A stretch of 64,000 nucleotides of DNA from contig NC_061514.1 in the NCBI RefSeq assembly GCF_022539505.1, positions 223,657,837 through 223,721,836 on the forward strand. Direction: 5' to 3'. Source of the stretch: Lolium rigidum. Taxonomy: Eukaryota > Streptophyta > Magnoliopsida > Poales > Poaceae. Made by a program: the position numbers and the translations under genes. Under the pieces are notes generated by a model. That model saw nothing but the letters and a program-made list of their open reading frames with translations, ran no database searches and was not told where the DNA came from. Positions 1 to 10,450 of the stretch are shown here, piece by piece (the first letter of the stretch is position 1; every line of letters begins with the position of its first letter).

Positions 1-471
1 TGCAAAATAAGCTCCACATAAAGCCTCGCATACCCGCTTTACTAACAGGTTGTACTAAGTCTTGTTGAGTCCCTGTACTCAGCCTTGCATGCTTTGTTTC
101 AGACGAAGTCCTTCCAACTGATGGTGGTTTCTACCTCCACGTCAACGAGTAGTTCGGAGTTCCTCAGGCGGCAGCCTGAGACTTATGGGCTGGGACGTCG
201 CCTTATGTTATGGCCTCTTAGGCCCTTTGCAGTCTTGTTATCTAGATAACATAATTTTCTTTTTGTTGCTTGTTGAATTGTGGTCAGTGACCTCTGCGTG
301 TAATAAATTTGAATCTTAACTCTGCTAAGAGTTGTAATATATTTTTCTTTCGGTCGTAGAGTCACTGTTGTGTTACCGATTCTCACCCTGTAGGCCCTAG
401 AGATCTAGGTTAGGCTTATGCCAGATGTGATATTTGGGTTTGTCTAGCCTCGACCTCCGGGGTTCCCCACA
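1..471. other. Unclassified repeat-like flank, no gene
   Basis: I see no convincing coding frame here. The stretch ends at 471 in CCCCACA, immediately before the decayed gene on the minus strand, and could be the end of an LTR or the transcribed flank of a DNA transposon. No partner repeat is visible in the window, so this is only a description. Confidence 0.25.
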
Positions 472-497
472 ATAGTGCTAGACATAGGCGCCGGTGA

Positions 498-2362
498 TCA
501 CGCGTCTCGCGCGCGGATTTCGGCGCGCCTCTTTGTGAACCAGGCCCTTGTATCATCGTCGACGCTTCTCAAGTCGGCTAGCATGATCCTTGAGTCCTCT
601 AGATGGGTCTTGGCGTCGGCGTCCATCCTCCTGGCCTCGGTGTCCATCCTCCTGGCCTCGGCCTCACGTAATTTCGCCTCGGCGTCTGCCTTTTTGGCCT
701 CGACGTGCATCCTTTGGACCTCAATGATCTCTTTCGTGAGGTTGAGGTAGATGGCAGTTACGGCCTCTTTCTCTAGACGCTTCTTCTCGTCCCTAGGAGC
801 CATGCCGGTATGATTGGCGGCCATCATCTTCACCAAGCTCTGGGTGAACGCAATGGCCTGTGCCTCCCGGACTAGATCGGCCTTGGTAGCCTTATGGCCT
901 CGGGGACGCGGTGGAAGGTCATGACGGTCATGATTGTCATCTTCGCTGTCGATGTTAATCGCTATCCCATTCTTCACAGCTTCATCGAAGGCCGCAAAGC
1001 TTGTATTCCACTTTTGCGCGTCCTTCAGCTTCTCCCAGCAATGGACCATATGGTAGCCCTTCTTATGCACTGCCCTGAACCTCTCCAAGGCACGGGATAC
1101 CACTGAAATCACTCCAACGCCGCTAATGGGGTTGTTGACAACATGTTCAATGGCGGAGCAGAACTTGATTGTCTCTTGTTTGATGTAGTTCCATCTTTTT
1201 CTGATGGACTCTTTCGTGCGATCGCTCTTCATCTCGTAGGGCTCGTGAAGCTTTTTCTCATTGTACTCATGCATGACCTTGGCCCAGGACACCTTGCCCT
1301 TTTTTGGGCTCCATTGATACAGTCATGGCTTGTGGCCAGCCAAGCGTCGCACAAACACTTGTCCTCATCGTCGATAAATCCTAGTGTCATGTGGCTCTCC
1401 CCCTTCTTCTTGCTAGCATTGTCCGTGGTGACGACAGACCCTATTGGCGCGTCCTCATAGTCGTCTACGCACACGGCTGTTGGCTGCATGGGCTGGGTGG
1501 AGAACAGCCGTGCGCCTTCGATGTCCACGCCATTTTGCGTCGGTGCCCACTCATCATGCGGCTCTCTCCCGGCCCCGGCGTCACCAACGAAGCCGCCGTT
1601 AAAGATCATGGCCTGGATGTCGCTCTCTTGCCGGTCGTTCCAATAGGCCTACGAATCACCGGACGTCAGACGCATGGCACACGACAGTCGCACATAGTGA
1701 GAGAGCTTTACGTATCGGGTCGTCCATCGTCGGGGCAGATGCTGCCATTTCGTCATACAGCTTGCGGGGCTCCGGCATGCTCTCCTCTGGCACCTGACGC
1801 GTCTTATGTGTCGCGCCCGGGCAGGAGTCACCGCTCTTCGGCGTCCTATTGAGGTCGGGAACCGGCGCCCCGTTGAACAGCACCGGCGCCACGCCGGAGG
1901 CGAACCGCGACGCCGGCTGGACCTGCACGGGAGCGGGAGTTCCAGGACGCAGAAGGGAACTTACCGAGCTCACTGATGAGGCCGGAGGAGCGACGCCGGC
2001 AATCCCCTCTCGCTTGACGAGCATGTAGGCCTCCGCTAAGGTCGGATGGAGGGCTACTTGCCTGGTGCCGGCTTTCAGCTGCATCTGCCACGCCTACTTC
2101 CTGGCCTCCTGGACGGCGCTCGCTGCATTTCTGTCCTTCAGATTCTTGCGCCGGCCTCGACGCCTTTCTCCTCCTTCGACCGCACCTTCTTTGCCGGCTT
2201 GGCCTTAGCATCCTGGCCGCCGGTGGCGCCCCGTTTTGCTTCCGCTGGAGCTGCGGCCTCCATTGTGGCAATGGTCATGGCTATGTGGGAGTCTGGGGCG
2301 GCGGCGGGTGCAAGGGTTACCTCGGAATCCATGGTGGTGGCTGCGGCGGCGAGGAGGTCCAT
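498..2362 (-). pseudogene. Broken trihelix / NAM-associated-domain protein gene
   Basis: Read on the minus strand, this is one decayed gene. It starts near 2362 with an Ala/Lys-rich N-terminus (MDLLAAAATT...). A Pro/Ser linker follows (about 2084-1656). Next is a Myb/trihelix-like block beginning GFIDDEDKCLCDAWLATS and continuing through WNYIKQETIKFC and CWEKLKDAQKWN. The C-terminus is a charged, coiled-coil-like region with repeated EARRMD units (about 760-500), as in the NAM-associated C-terminal family. The frame is broken several times: a stop near 2104, a switch near 1610-1650, and a one-base loss in an A-run near 1300 between DCINGAQK and SWAKVMHEY. Proteins of this type are abundant in grass genomes, many are linked to PIF/Harbinger-type DNA transposons, and they probably bind DNA. 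I found no terminal inverted repeats, so the link to a transposon is inference. Confidence 0.6.
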
Positions 2363-2937
2363 CGCTTCTAGACTGCTCGCGCCGGTCTACTTTGATTTTT
2401 CACGCGGGGAATGGCCAGTGGCGGGAATGTTATCGGCCTGCCTGCCACTGACGCGCGGGTCCTACATCAGTTTCGGCGGACACTCGACGCGATTGCGCAG
2501 CGTCCGTGGAGACACAAACCTGGCGCATATTTGGGTCAGGTTTGCGTCGCCGCGGACGGGACGGTCACGTTGCGTCGCCCCACTGGAGCAGGGCCCGAAC
2601 GCATTTTTGTTCACGGTGGACCCAAACCGATGAGGGACCGCGGTGCCCCGTTGGAGATGCCTTGACCAATGGTTATTCTAAAAGGAATGGCGTAGACCGA
2701 CAGGGGCGTTGTAGCGGCGAGCCGGTCTGCCGGAGAGAGAGGGGTAGGGGCCGGTTGATTGATTCCGGAGAAATCATCGGTGCTCTCTCGGGGTGAAACC
2801 CGGTACAGCAGCACTCACGCGGCCACGCGATTCGGGAAGCGGAGAGAGCTTTTGTATGATTTTCCGTCGTCTGTTCATCGATACGTGACCTGCTCGGCGT
2901 ACTGTCTCTGGAGCGGAGAGAGACGAAGAAGGGGTCG
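2363..2937. other. GC-rich spacer, no gene recognised
   Basis: This stretch separates the trihelix-type pseudogene (minus) from the F-box pseudogene (plus). Open frames exist on both strands, but none resembles a known protein and they look like by-products of high GC. The last 150 bases should hold the 5' flank of the old F-box gene, but I see no clear TATA box. Confidence 0.3.
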
Positions 2938-3516
2938 ATGGTGAGCAGGGACGATCGCATCAGCGCCCTCGCTGAATACCTCCTACCACCACGTGCTCTC
3001 CTTCCTCCGCGCGCACGAAGTGGGGTGGACGGACGGCGCCAGACTGGACTCCTCCGCAACGCCCGCGCTAGACTGGACTCCTTCTCGGGGTCATCCGCGA
3101 CAATGGCGCTCACGTGAACCTGTGGCTCCGGCATGCCATGATGTGCGGACCTCGAGCACTGCTGGCATGAATAGCGTAACAGCGTCTACAACTGGGAGGA
3201 CGATGGTGCGCCTCTACGGCTTCTCAATGCCCCTCCCCTCTGGGCTCTGGCCATCTCATATCCCACCACTTCTCGAGACTGGAGCTTCAAACAATGCATA
3301 TGCACTCGGGTTGGCTGGCACTGGCGAATCTCAAGATGAGGATGTGACATTAATGGGAATTCTCTTTTTCGTTCGGTTTGTTCGCCGAGCCTTGTTTCAA
3401 TGGAGCTAATCAGTGCTATGTGTAGGGCTCTCTACTAGTTGAAAGCATGCCGGTGTTGCTTTCAGCAACTGTTACTTTTTTTCTTTCGGAGAGCAATTGT
3501 TATACTTGATCTGGCC

Positions 3517-3531
3517 AGCTTGTGCTGATTA
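3517..3531 (+). repeat. Target-site duplication, left copy (retroposon)
   Basis: The 15 bases AGCTTGTGCTGATTA recur at 5101-5115 with one mismatch (G to A). The two copies bracket the poly(A)-tailed insert, which is the signature of target-primed reverse transcription. Confidence 0.8.
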
Positions 3532-5100
3532 GATCCTTGTGTGGGGGAACTTCTGATTCGAAGAAACCCTAGCCTCCGGGTCGCTCTCGCGCGACTCCGA
3601 GGAGACCCCCCCCCCCTGCGCCGCCGCCACAACCCCTCCCCAACCTCGCCTTCTGCCCCCGCTGCTGCCGGATGAGGCCGGCCGTCCCACGGCGGACGGA
3701 GGCGGCGGGGAGCACCCTTGGCTCAATTCCCGCCAAAAAATTCAAATCTCCCCATGTTCCACCCCTTCCTCGCGTGCCAAGGTGCGCCGCCGGCCCGACC
3801 GTGCTCGGCTTCGTCGCCCCCATGCTCATCAACCCGCGGATGTGCTCCTTCTCGGGGGCCTGCTGGCGTGCTCGACCCCTGCGCCCGCGGCGCGAGTTCC
3901 TGCGCGTCACGCCCTGGCAGCCTTCGTCGCGTGGTCATGCGCTTCGCCACCCTTTGCGGCGGGCGCCTGCCTCTCTGGTCATCCTTCCCCATGGTTCTGG
4001 CCGTGGAGGCCAAGGGTCTAGGCCAAGGCCTACCGATTGCGCTCCCGTCTTGATTGGACCATCGGTGGTTCGGCCACTGCCAGACCGGTGGCCCGTGTCC
4101 ACCTTGGTCGTGGTTTCCGCCGTGTGGGGGAGGTCATCCTGTCCCGATGTGCGTGCCTTCTCCGAGAGAAATATCTGCTCCGGGCATGGTCTGGAACTGA
4201 CGGCGCTCTCTCCGTTGTATTCCTCCTTGGAGGCACCGTTCTGGAGCTTCGCACGCGTCGGATAGATGTGCCTCTTGTATTCCCGCCGGCCCTTGGGTGT
4301 ATCCTTACGGGGCTGGCTGTTGTCATGATGGCCCAGGCGGGGCTGCCTGGACGTCCTGGGGTGGCCTCGGCTTGCGTTGCCCTTCGACCACGGGGGCGGC
4401 AAACCGGCGTCATCGCCCCAGTCTCGGCTATTCGACGCCCTTCGACTGTGCTTGGTCTCGCCGGCAAAACGCCCTTCGGCTTTGCCGACGGCACACCGGT
4501 CTCGTCGCACGGTCTCGGCTATCTGACGCCTTTCGACCGTGCCAATGATGCTTCTTCGTGTGCCCATGTCTGGTGTCCACGTATTCCGCTGCCTGTTCCT
4601 CTGGGCTGCTCTCCTTCGGTGTCGAGGTTCTCACCGGAGGCCTCCCTGGCGGATGGCTTGAGGCCCTCAAAGAGGCGGTCTGGTTGTGACCTTGCTCTGG
4701 TTCGCGCCTTGTGGTGTGACTCGATTCTGCATCGCCATTCGACCACGGGGTCGGCACACCGGTGTCGTGGCCCCAGTCTCGGCTATCCGACGCCTTTCGA
4801 CTGTGTTTGGTCTCGGTTCTGCAGGTCCTTCGTCGTTTCCCGTTGCTCGCCTTGCCAAGTCGTGGTGCTCGTCCTTTGAGATGCTTTCCTCCCAGGGGGT
4901 TCGGTTGGCTTCATATGCTAACCTCCCCCTTCCTTTGTGTTACCTGTTTCTAGTAGGTTTTTTTCTATATTTTGCGTGTCTTCTCTCCCTTGTACCCCCT
5001 GTATTTCTCCAATCTGTTTGTAAGAACTTGAGCCTCCTAGGCTACTTTCGATGGAATGCAACAAGCGGTGGGGATTTCCCCCTATCAACCTCAAAAAAAA
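3532..5100 (+). mobile_element. Poly(A)-tailed non-LTR retroposon (LINE-derived or non-autonomous)
   Basis: The segment starts just after a 15-bp TSD and ends in a run of nine A (5093-5101, the last shared with the TSD), followed by the second TSD copy. The first 150 bases are GC-rich and contain GAAACCCTAGCC, a common plant 5'-leader style. No endonuclease or reverse transcriptase domain is visible in any frame. The long open frames (for example 4037-4879) look like by-products of GC content. It is therefore either an internally deleted LINE or a non-autonomous retroposon moved by a LINE. It landed in what was probably an intron or intron-adjacent part of the F-box gene. Confidence 0.75.
4382..4818 (+). 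repeat. Three-copy internal repeat of the retroposon
   Basis: A block of about 60-82 bases sharing CAGTCTCGGCTAT and TTCGACYGTG occurs at about 4382-4463, 4484-4543 (partial) and 4738-4818. The copies are direct repeats with unequal spacing. This suggests local duplication inside the element, not coding conservation. Confidence 0.7.
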
Positions 5101-5115
5101 AGCTTGTGCTAATTA
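5101..5115 (+). repeat. Target-site duplication, right copy (retroposon)
   Basis: AGCTTGTGCTAATTA directly follows the poly(A) tail and matches 3517-3531 except at one base. Confidence 0.8.
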
Positions 5116-5373
5116 TTGTCCTATGAATGACTAAAGGGATTGCGACGATAGTCAGTGCTATGGTTGTTATAATTCTCATGGTGATGCTGATGATAAGTGT
5201 GGCGAGTCTGTGCTTCTGATTCTGAAAGGTCTATTGGAAGCCGCGGAGTTGGGGTTGTCAATCAATTGGTATGCTTCCTTACACCTGCTTTTGTTTTGTT
5301 TTTTTTCTATTTCAAAACAGACCGGCTTCATTTTGGCAGTTAATATTACGATGCTCATACGGGCTGCGATGGC

Positions 5374-6480
5374 ATGGTCTGCCGTCTCCGGCGCTCCCTC
5401 TATAGCCTTAAGCAAACCCCTCACGTCTGGTTTGACCATTTCGCCTCTGTGGTGACTTTCGTTGGCATTGTCCCTAGTGCACTTGACCCTGCGCTCTTTG
5501 TCCACACATCTTCTCGTGGTCGTACTCTTATTCTCCTTTATATCGATGACATGATCATCACTGGTGATGACTCTGAGTACGTTGCCTTTGTCAAAGCCCG
5601 TCTTCTGTGAGCAGTTGCTCATGAATAATCTTGGTCCTCTTTGCTACTTCCTTGGAATTGATATTTCTTCTACCTTCGATGACTTCTATATCTCCTAGAA
5701 GAAGTATATTGAGGATCTCCTCACTAGTGCCGCTCTTGACGATGAGCGCACTGTCGAGACCCCTATGGAGCTCAATGTGCATCTCTGTGCCACTGATGGT
5801 GATCCTCTACCGGACCCAACGCGCTACGGTCACTTGGTTGGGAGCCTTGTCTACCTTATTGTCATCCATCCTTACATCTCCTATCTTATCCATATTATAA
5901 GTCAGTTCATGTCTGCTCCCACCACAGTCCACTACAGTCACCTCCTTCGTGTCATCCCCTATCTTCGTGGCACCATCTCTCATCCCCTTTTTTTCCTCGC
6001 TCTAGCTCCTTTAAGCTCCCGGCCCACTCAGATGCTACGTGGGTTAGTGATTCATCGGATCGCCCGTCTCTTTCTACCTACGGTGTTTTTCTTGGTGGTT
6101 CTCTCATTGCTTGGAAGAGCAAGAAATATACCGCAGTCTCCCGTTCGAGTGGTGAGGATAAGTTGCGAGTGATGGCTCTTTTGATGCTAGAGGTGACTTG
6201 GTTACGTTGGTTACTGGCGGACTTTGGTGTTTCTACTACCGCCCCAACACACCTCTTGTCTGATAGTACTGGCGCTATCAACATTGCGTGTACCCGGTGA
6301 AGCATGAGTTCACCAAGCACATAGGTTTTGATGCCTCCTTTGTGCGTACTATTGTGCAGGATTAGATTCTCGCTCTTCAGTATGTGCCTTCAGAGTTACA
6401 GCTGGCAGACTTCTTCACGAAAGCCCAGACTAGAGCACAGCATAGCTTCTTCCTCTCAAAACTTACTGTTGTTGATCCAC
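5374..6480 (+). pseudogene. Copia reverse transcriptase / RNase H fragment
   Basis: The first frame reads VCRLRRSLYSLKQTPHVWFD and then YIDDMIITGDD. This is the copia reverse transcriptase core with its YxDD catalytic pair. After a frameshift near 5605, the frame continues with LGPLCYFLGIDIS, an in-frame stop at about 5697, and the typical connection region (DPTRYGHLVGSLVYL). RNase H remnants follow to about 6480, with more frame breaks. The protein would have copied element RNA in virus-like particles, but this copy cannot be functional. Confidence 0.8.
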
Positions 6481-6496
6481 CATGAGTTTGAGGGGG

Positions 6497-6609
6497 TGTT
6501 AGAGATGTATAGTCTCCTTTTTTGTATATCCCCACTCTATAAGGGGTTTCCTGCACTTTACATACATGTACATGTATTGGCCTTTGGCCCCCTTGCCCAT
6601 TCACAACAA
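6497..6609 (+). repeat. 3' LTR of the truncated copia element
   Basis: The LTR begins TGTTAGAGATG directly after a run of five G and ends CACAACA, giving the canonical TG...CA termini. At 113 bases it is short, which is normal for some plant copia families. No second LTR is present in the window. Confidence 0.7.
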
Positions 6610-6736
6610 TTTTATAGTGACTAGTAATATTAATGAAGACTGACACAAAGTGATGTGTGATTGGCCTGATGATACTAATGATGGTATAAAAGAAAAGAGC
6701 TCAAGGTGATTTCTATTACCCTTCAGTTAATTGTCA

Positions 6737-6928
6737 TGTTTTCACCTGTGGACAGAGGTGAGGGCCTAACCTAAGGTAGAAGAAGGCTGCAGGGAGGAAC
6801 TCTCTCTCTCTCGCATTAGGGTTACAGAGATAGAAGCACCTTATATAGGTTAGGACTGGGCTGGGCTAGATGGGGCACAAGAGAGAACAAGGAGACAGCC
6901 CAACAGATACACCAACAGTTATCCAACA
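6737..6928 (-). repeat. 3' LTR of the minus-strand copia element
   Basis: On the minus strand it runs from TGTTGGATAACTG (6928) to GGTGAAAACA (6737), 192 bases with TG...CA ends. The sequence next to it (from 6929) is GAGGGCGAG on the minus strand, a purine-rich tract fitting a polypurine primer. Confidence 0.75.
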
Positions 6929-7122
6929 CTCGCCCTCAAGATGGGTGATAAATGTCAATCATCCCCATCTTGGCACATGCACAATTACACTCCTTTGATC
7001 CCAGCCCTTTTGTTAAACAGTCTGCCACTTGTTGTTCTGATCTCACATAAGCCAATGAGATAATACATGCATCAATCTTTTCTTTAATAAAGAACTTGTC
7101 TATCTCCACATGTTTAGTTCGC

Positions 7123-8618
7123 TCATCCTGGAAAATGGTTGTTTGCTATGTTAATGGCAGACATATTATCACACCACACTTTCAAGCTTCCTTGCCTTAA
7201 AATTTTCAGCTCTTTTATAAGGTTTCGTACCCACAACATTTCACCCAGTGCCCCGTGACATAGCTCCGTACTCGCTTCGGTTGTTGATTTCGAGACAACA
7301 TATTGTTTCTTACTTCTCCATGACACCAAATTTCCTCCAACAAAAACACAATACCCTGAGGTGGATCTTCGATCATCTAAGCAGCTAGCCCAATCTGCAT
7401 CACAATATCCATCTACATTTAGGTGTCCATTACTTTTAAACCACAATCATTTTCCCGGAGTGCCCTTCAAGTATCTCAAGATTCTTTGAGCTGCTTCCAA
7501 GTGTCCATCCCTCGGGTCATGCATATAGCGACTCACTACACTCACTGCAAATGATATATCTGATCTCGTGTGGCATAAATATATTAGTCTTCCAACAAGT
7601 CTTTGATATTTCTCCTTGTCTATGGGTTCTCCAGACTCTATTGTGATTTTATTATTTTGGTAAATAGGTGTTGAAGCCACTCGGCACCCCAGCATGCCCA
7701 TATCATCTAAGAGATCCAATGTATACTTTCTTTGAGATAGTGATATCCCGTTTGACGATCTTGCAACTTCTATTCCAAGGAAGTATTTAAGTTTTCCCAA
7801 ATATTTCACCTCAAAGGCTTGACTCAAGCATCCTTTTAGTTTTGTGATTTCCACATCATCATCTCCCGTGATAATAATATCATCAACATACACAGCAAGG
7901 GTAGTGATTTTCTTCTCAGCATATCTGTAAAATAAGGTATGGCCTCCATTGCATTGACCATATCCCATGCCACACACCACTTGTCTAAACCTGTCAAACC
8001 AGGCCTGTGGAGATTGTTTGAGCCCATATAGACATTTCTTCAGTCTACATACCTTCCCTTTAGTTTTAGGTCTGACAAATCCTAGTGGAATCTCCATATA
8101 CACCTCCTCTTGAAGATCACCATACAAAAATGCATTTTTGACATCAAGTTGATGCAAGGGCCATCCAAAATTTGCTGCACAAGAGATCAATATTCTGACA
8201 GTGCTCATTTTTTTCACTGGTGCAAACGTCTCATCATAGTCAATGCCATAAGTCTGACTATATCCTCTTGCCACAAGTCTTACCTTATATCTCTCCACTT
8301 TTCCTTCTGCATTTTGTTTTACAGAATAGATCCACTTATAGGCTATTGTATTATTTTCTTTAGGAGATATGTCAACTCCCACGTTTTATTTTTCTTCAAA
8401 GCCTCTAATTCTTCCATCATTGTATTGGACGATTTCGGGTACAACCTGGCCGCCTTCCAATCCTTAGGAACAGATACAGTTTGCAGCGAAGCAACAAAAG
8501 CCCGAAAAGAGGGTGACAATGCCTCGTAAGAAATATAATTTCCTACGTCATAGTCATCATAACTAAGTCGTGTTAGGGGCCCAACTTTCATTATCCCTTT
8601 CCTTATTGAAATTGGCAA
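7123..8618 (-). pseudogene. Copia reverse transcriptase and RNase H
   Basis: The frame 8382-7447 reads YKWIYSVKQNAEGKVERYK, the VARGYSQ motif, LDVKNAFLYGDLQEEVYM and YVDDIIITGDD with the catalytic YVDD. It then continues into LVGRLIYLCHTRSDI. RNase H continues in 7446-7123 (DADWASCLDDRRSTSGYCVF). A frame break near 7447 separates them. The preceding piece, 8618-8343, carries the conserved lead-in SFRAFVASLQTVSVPKDW. The domain set is nearly complete and little damaged compared with other copia remnants here, but the broken frame and missing 5' half make it non-functional. Confidence 0.85.
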
Positions 8619-8642
8619 GTCTAGGATATTATTAAACTCGGT

Positions 8643-9035
8643 CTAAGATTGATTCTCCTCAGCAGAATCTACGCTTGTGCTTCCTTGATTTTCAGGTCCA
8701 ATGGGTTGCTCCCCCTGCCCCTGGTCTTGTTGCTCCTCTAGTGCATCTACTTGTTCCCTTTGTACTTGTCTTCTGGAGTACACAAGTGGATTCTGCAGCC
8801 ATCTTTGTGGTGGTACGGGTCTAGGTGGTGTAGGTGTACCAGGAATTGCAGGAATCTCCGCAACAATAGGAATTTTTTGATGTTGTTGTTGGTCACCATC
8901 TTGCTGCTCTTGATCACCACCTTGCTGTTGCTCCCCCTCTTGAGCATCACCAAGATGTTCAAGCCCCTGGAACAAGCCGCTAAGATCACTCTCACCGCCA
9001 TAAAATGGTTCTGACTCGCGAAACGTAACATCCAT
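8643..9035 (-). pseudogene. Copia integrase-RT linker, Gln-rich
   Basis: Between integrase and reverse transcriptase this frame encodes a low-complexity, Gln/Glu/Asp-rich stretch (repeats such as EGEQQQGGDQEQQDGDQQQ) followed by a Pro-rich segment. Such hydrophilic linkers between IN and RT are normal in plant copia polyproteins. It has no catalytic motif of its own. Stops at both ends separate it from its neighbours, so it is part of the decayed polyprotein. Confidence 0.6.
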
Positions 9036-9083
9036 GCTTACAAATGTCCTCCTGTCAGTGGGACTCCAACACTTATAACCCTT

Positions 9084-9920
9084 CTATCTGGAGGAATAGC
9101 CAACAAAAATACATTTGATAGCCCGGAGATCTAGCTTGCCAACAGATGTCATGTGATCCCTTACAAAACATGTATAGCCAAAGAGTTTAGGTGGTACAAC
9201 AAAGTCATTGTTATTTAGAAGGAGTTGGCAAGGAGACTGCATACCTAGAATCTTTGAAGGCATTCTGTTGACCAGATACGTAGCAGTCATAACTGCCTCA
9301 CTCCATAAGAATTTGGGAACACTCATGGTAAACATAAGAGATCGAGCCACTTCAAGAATGTGCCTATTCTTTCGCTCAAGCAACTCCATTCCGGGGAGGA
9401 GTGTCGAGGATATGAAGTCCGGTGCAAGTATACCTTGCAAAGATAAGAAAGCAACAAAAGGTTTGTTGATATATTCGAGCACCATTATCAGTTCTAATCA
9501 CTTGCATCTCGAACATTGAATTGGTTTTTCACATAGGCACAAATACTCGAAAACAAGTAAACAATTCATCTTTATGATGCATAAGATAAATCCAAGTCAT
9601 TTCGGAATAGCAACCAATAAAAGTCACAAAGTACTTCATGCCACTTATCGACACAACAGGACACGTCCATACATCGAGTGCACTAACACAAATGGGGATA
9701 CACTTCTGATCCCTCTACTAATATAAGAGGTTCTCGTATGCTTAGCATATTCGCAGGCATCACAACACAATTTGGTTTTGTCCACTCCATCCATTACATC
9801 AGGAAAAACTCGAAACATTTTATCAAACGCCACGTGGCCCATTCGGCAATGATGAAATAGTTCCATACTCTCCTTTCCTCCAACAATCGCAGCAAGCACA
9901 GAACTAGCATCATGCCCCAT
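9084..9920 (-). pseudogene. Copia integrase (pre-integrase zinc motif and C-terminal core)
   Basis: The piece 9920-9645 holds the pre-integrase zinc-binding motif, with FHHCRMGH followed by CCDACEYAKHTR (His-His...Cys-Cys). The piece 9485-9084 holds the end of the catalytic core (LLERKNRHILEVARSLM, with the Glu of the DDE triad expected in ERKN) and PKLFGYTCFVRD...GKLDLRAIKCIFVGYS. The middle of the core (about 9486-9644) is in broken frames. Integrase would insert element cDNA into the genome. This copy is dead. Confidence 0.8.
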
Positions 9921-10041
9921 CTTGTCACGATCTATGTGCTAAAGACCTCTATGTCTGGTTGCATTCCCAATCTTCTTGCTGCTCTCCATTTCCTAAATTA
10001 AACACATATATATATCCACTATTATACGGTGGTTCTGCTGA

Positions 10042-10450
10042 TCAATCAAGGCACTTCGAGATAGCAGATTTATTGGAAAAGCATGAACATGTAGAACTAA
10101 TGACAATTTTATGTTGGGTGTACATTGCACCGACCCCTCCCCTTTTATAGATCATGCTTCCATCTGATGTTTGGATACTGTCTCTATGTGTGGGAGGATA
10201 CTGAGTATAAGAGTCAAACTCACTAATATTCCCAGTAACATGTTTGGATGCTCCAGAATCAAGAATCCAATCTGAATTAACATTATGAGTGACTATAGAA
10301 ACTGTATCAATATTACCTCCATCTTTATAGACATAGTGAGCAAAGTTCCTAAAGGTTGCTTCATTTTGTCCTTCTTCCTTTGATTGTCCCTGAGAGGTAC
10401 TGGTAGTTGACTCTGAAACTGTTGCCATATGTGCCTTGGGTGATGTAGCA
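10042..10450 (-). pseudogene. Copia gag end and protease start
   Basis: On the minus strand this reads a Ser/Thr/Gln-rich gag tail and then WILDSGASKHVTG, the copia aspartic protease active site (DSGA). Upstream gag is missing. The open frame extends artificially into the neighbouring Athila-like LTR (to 10518), giving a chimeric N-terminus that should not be read as protein. Confidence 0.75.

Larger units (their letters stand above)
2938..5345 (+). pseudogene. Decayed F-box/LRR gene, split by a retroposon
   Basis: An ATG at 2938 opens MVSRDDRISALAEYLL, the usual start of grass F-box proteins. One extra C near 2991 shifts the frame, and the motif continues in another frame as HHVLSFLRAHEV. 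A second conserved piece, VNLWLRHAMMCGPRALL, is readable near 3115-3170, followed by leucine-rich remnants (SHHFSRLEL near 3255) with stops between them. After the retroposon (3532-5100), a late LRR-type piece appears (ESVLLILKGLLEAAELGLSIN, 5204-5270). It is followed by an intron-like GTATGC...CAG at about 5271-5321. The gene then runs into copia sequence. F-box proteins are substrate adaptors of SCF ubiquitin ligases. This copy has several frameshifts and stops and two insertions, so it is dead. The assignment is by motif recognition only. Confidence 0.6.
5346..6609 (+). mobile_element. 5'-truncated Ty1/copia element with 3' LTR
   Basis: Only the end of pol and the 3' LTR remain. Coding similarity starts near 5370 within reverse transcriptase. 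A G-rich polypurine tract (6490-6496) precedes an LTR of 113 bases. The 5' half is missing, and the break falls inside the remains of the F-box gene, so truncation or deletion joined them. No TSD can be recognised. Confidence 0.8.
6737..10450 (-). mobile_element. 5'-truncated Ty1/copia element (minus strand)
   Basis: Read on the minus strand, the order is protease, integrase, linker, reverse transcriptase, RNase H, polypurine tract, 3' LTR. This gag-PR-IN-RT-RH order is diagnostic of copia. The gag start and 5' LTR are absent. The element ends abruptly at 10450 against the LTR of the Athila-like element, so the 5' part was lost when the two were joined. Confidence 0.85.

Noticed and set aside
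498..750. Plus-strand Ser/Ala/Leu repeat protein at 475-750
   Set aside because: It is the antisense of the charged coiled-coil repeats of the minus-strand trihelix-type gene.
4037..4879. 280-codon ORF inside the retroposon
   Set aside because: The frame covers the internal repeats, has no LINE protein motif, and opposing frames of similar length exist. It is best seen as a GC by-product.
10446..10450. TSD for the Athila-like element A inside the copia element
   Set aside because: TAGCA at 10446-10450 has no copy at the other end of A, and copia sequence does not resume there. A is truncated, so no TSD can be claimed.
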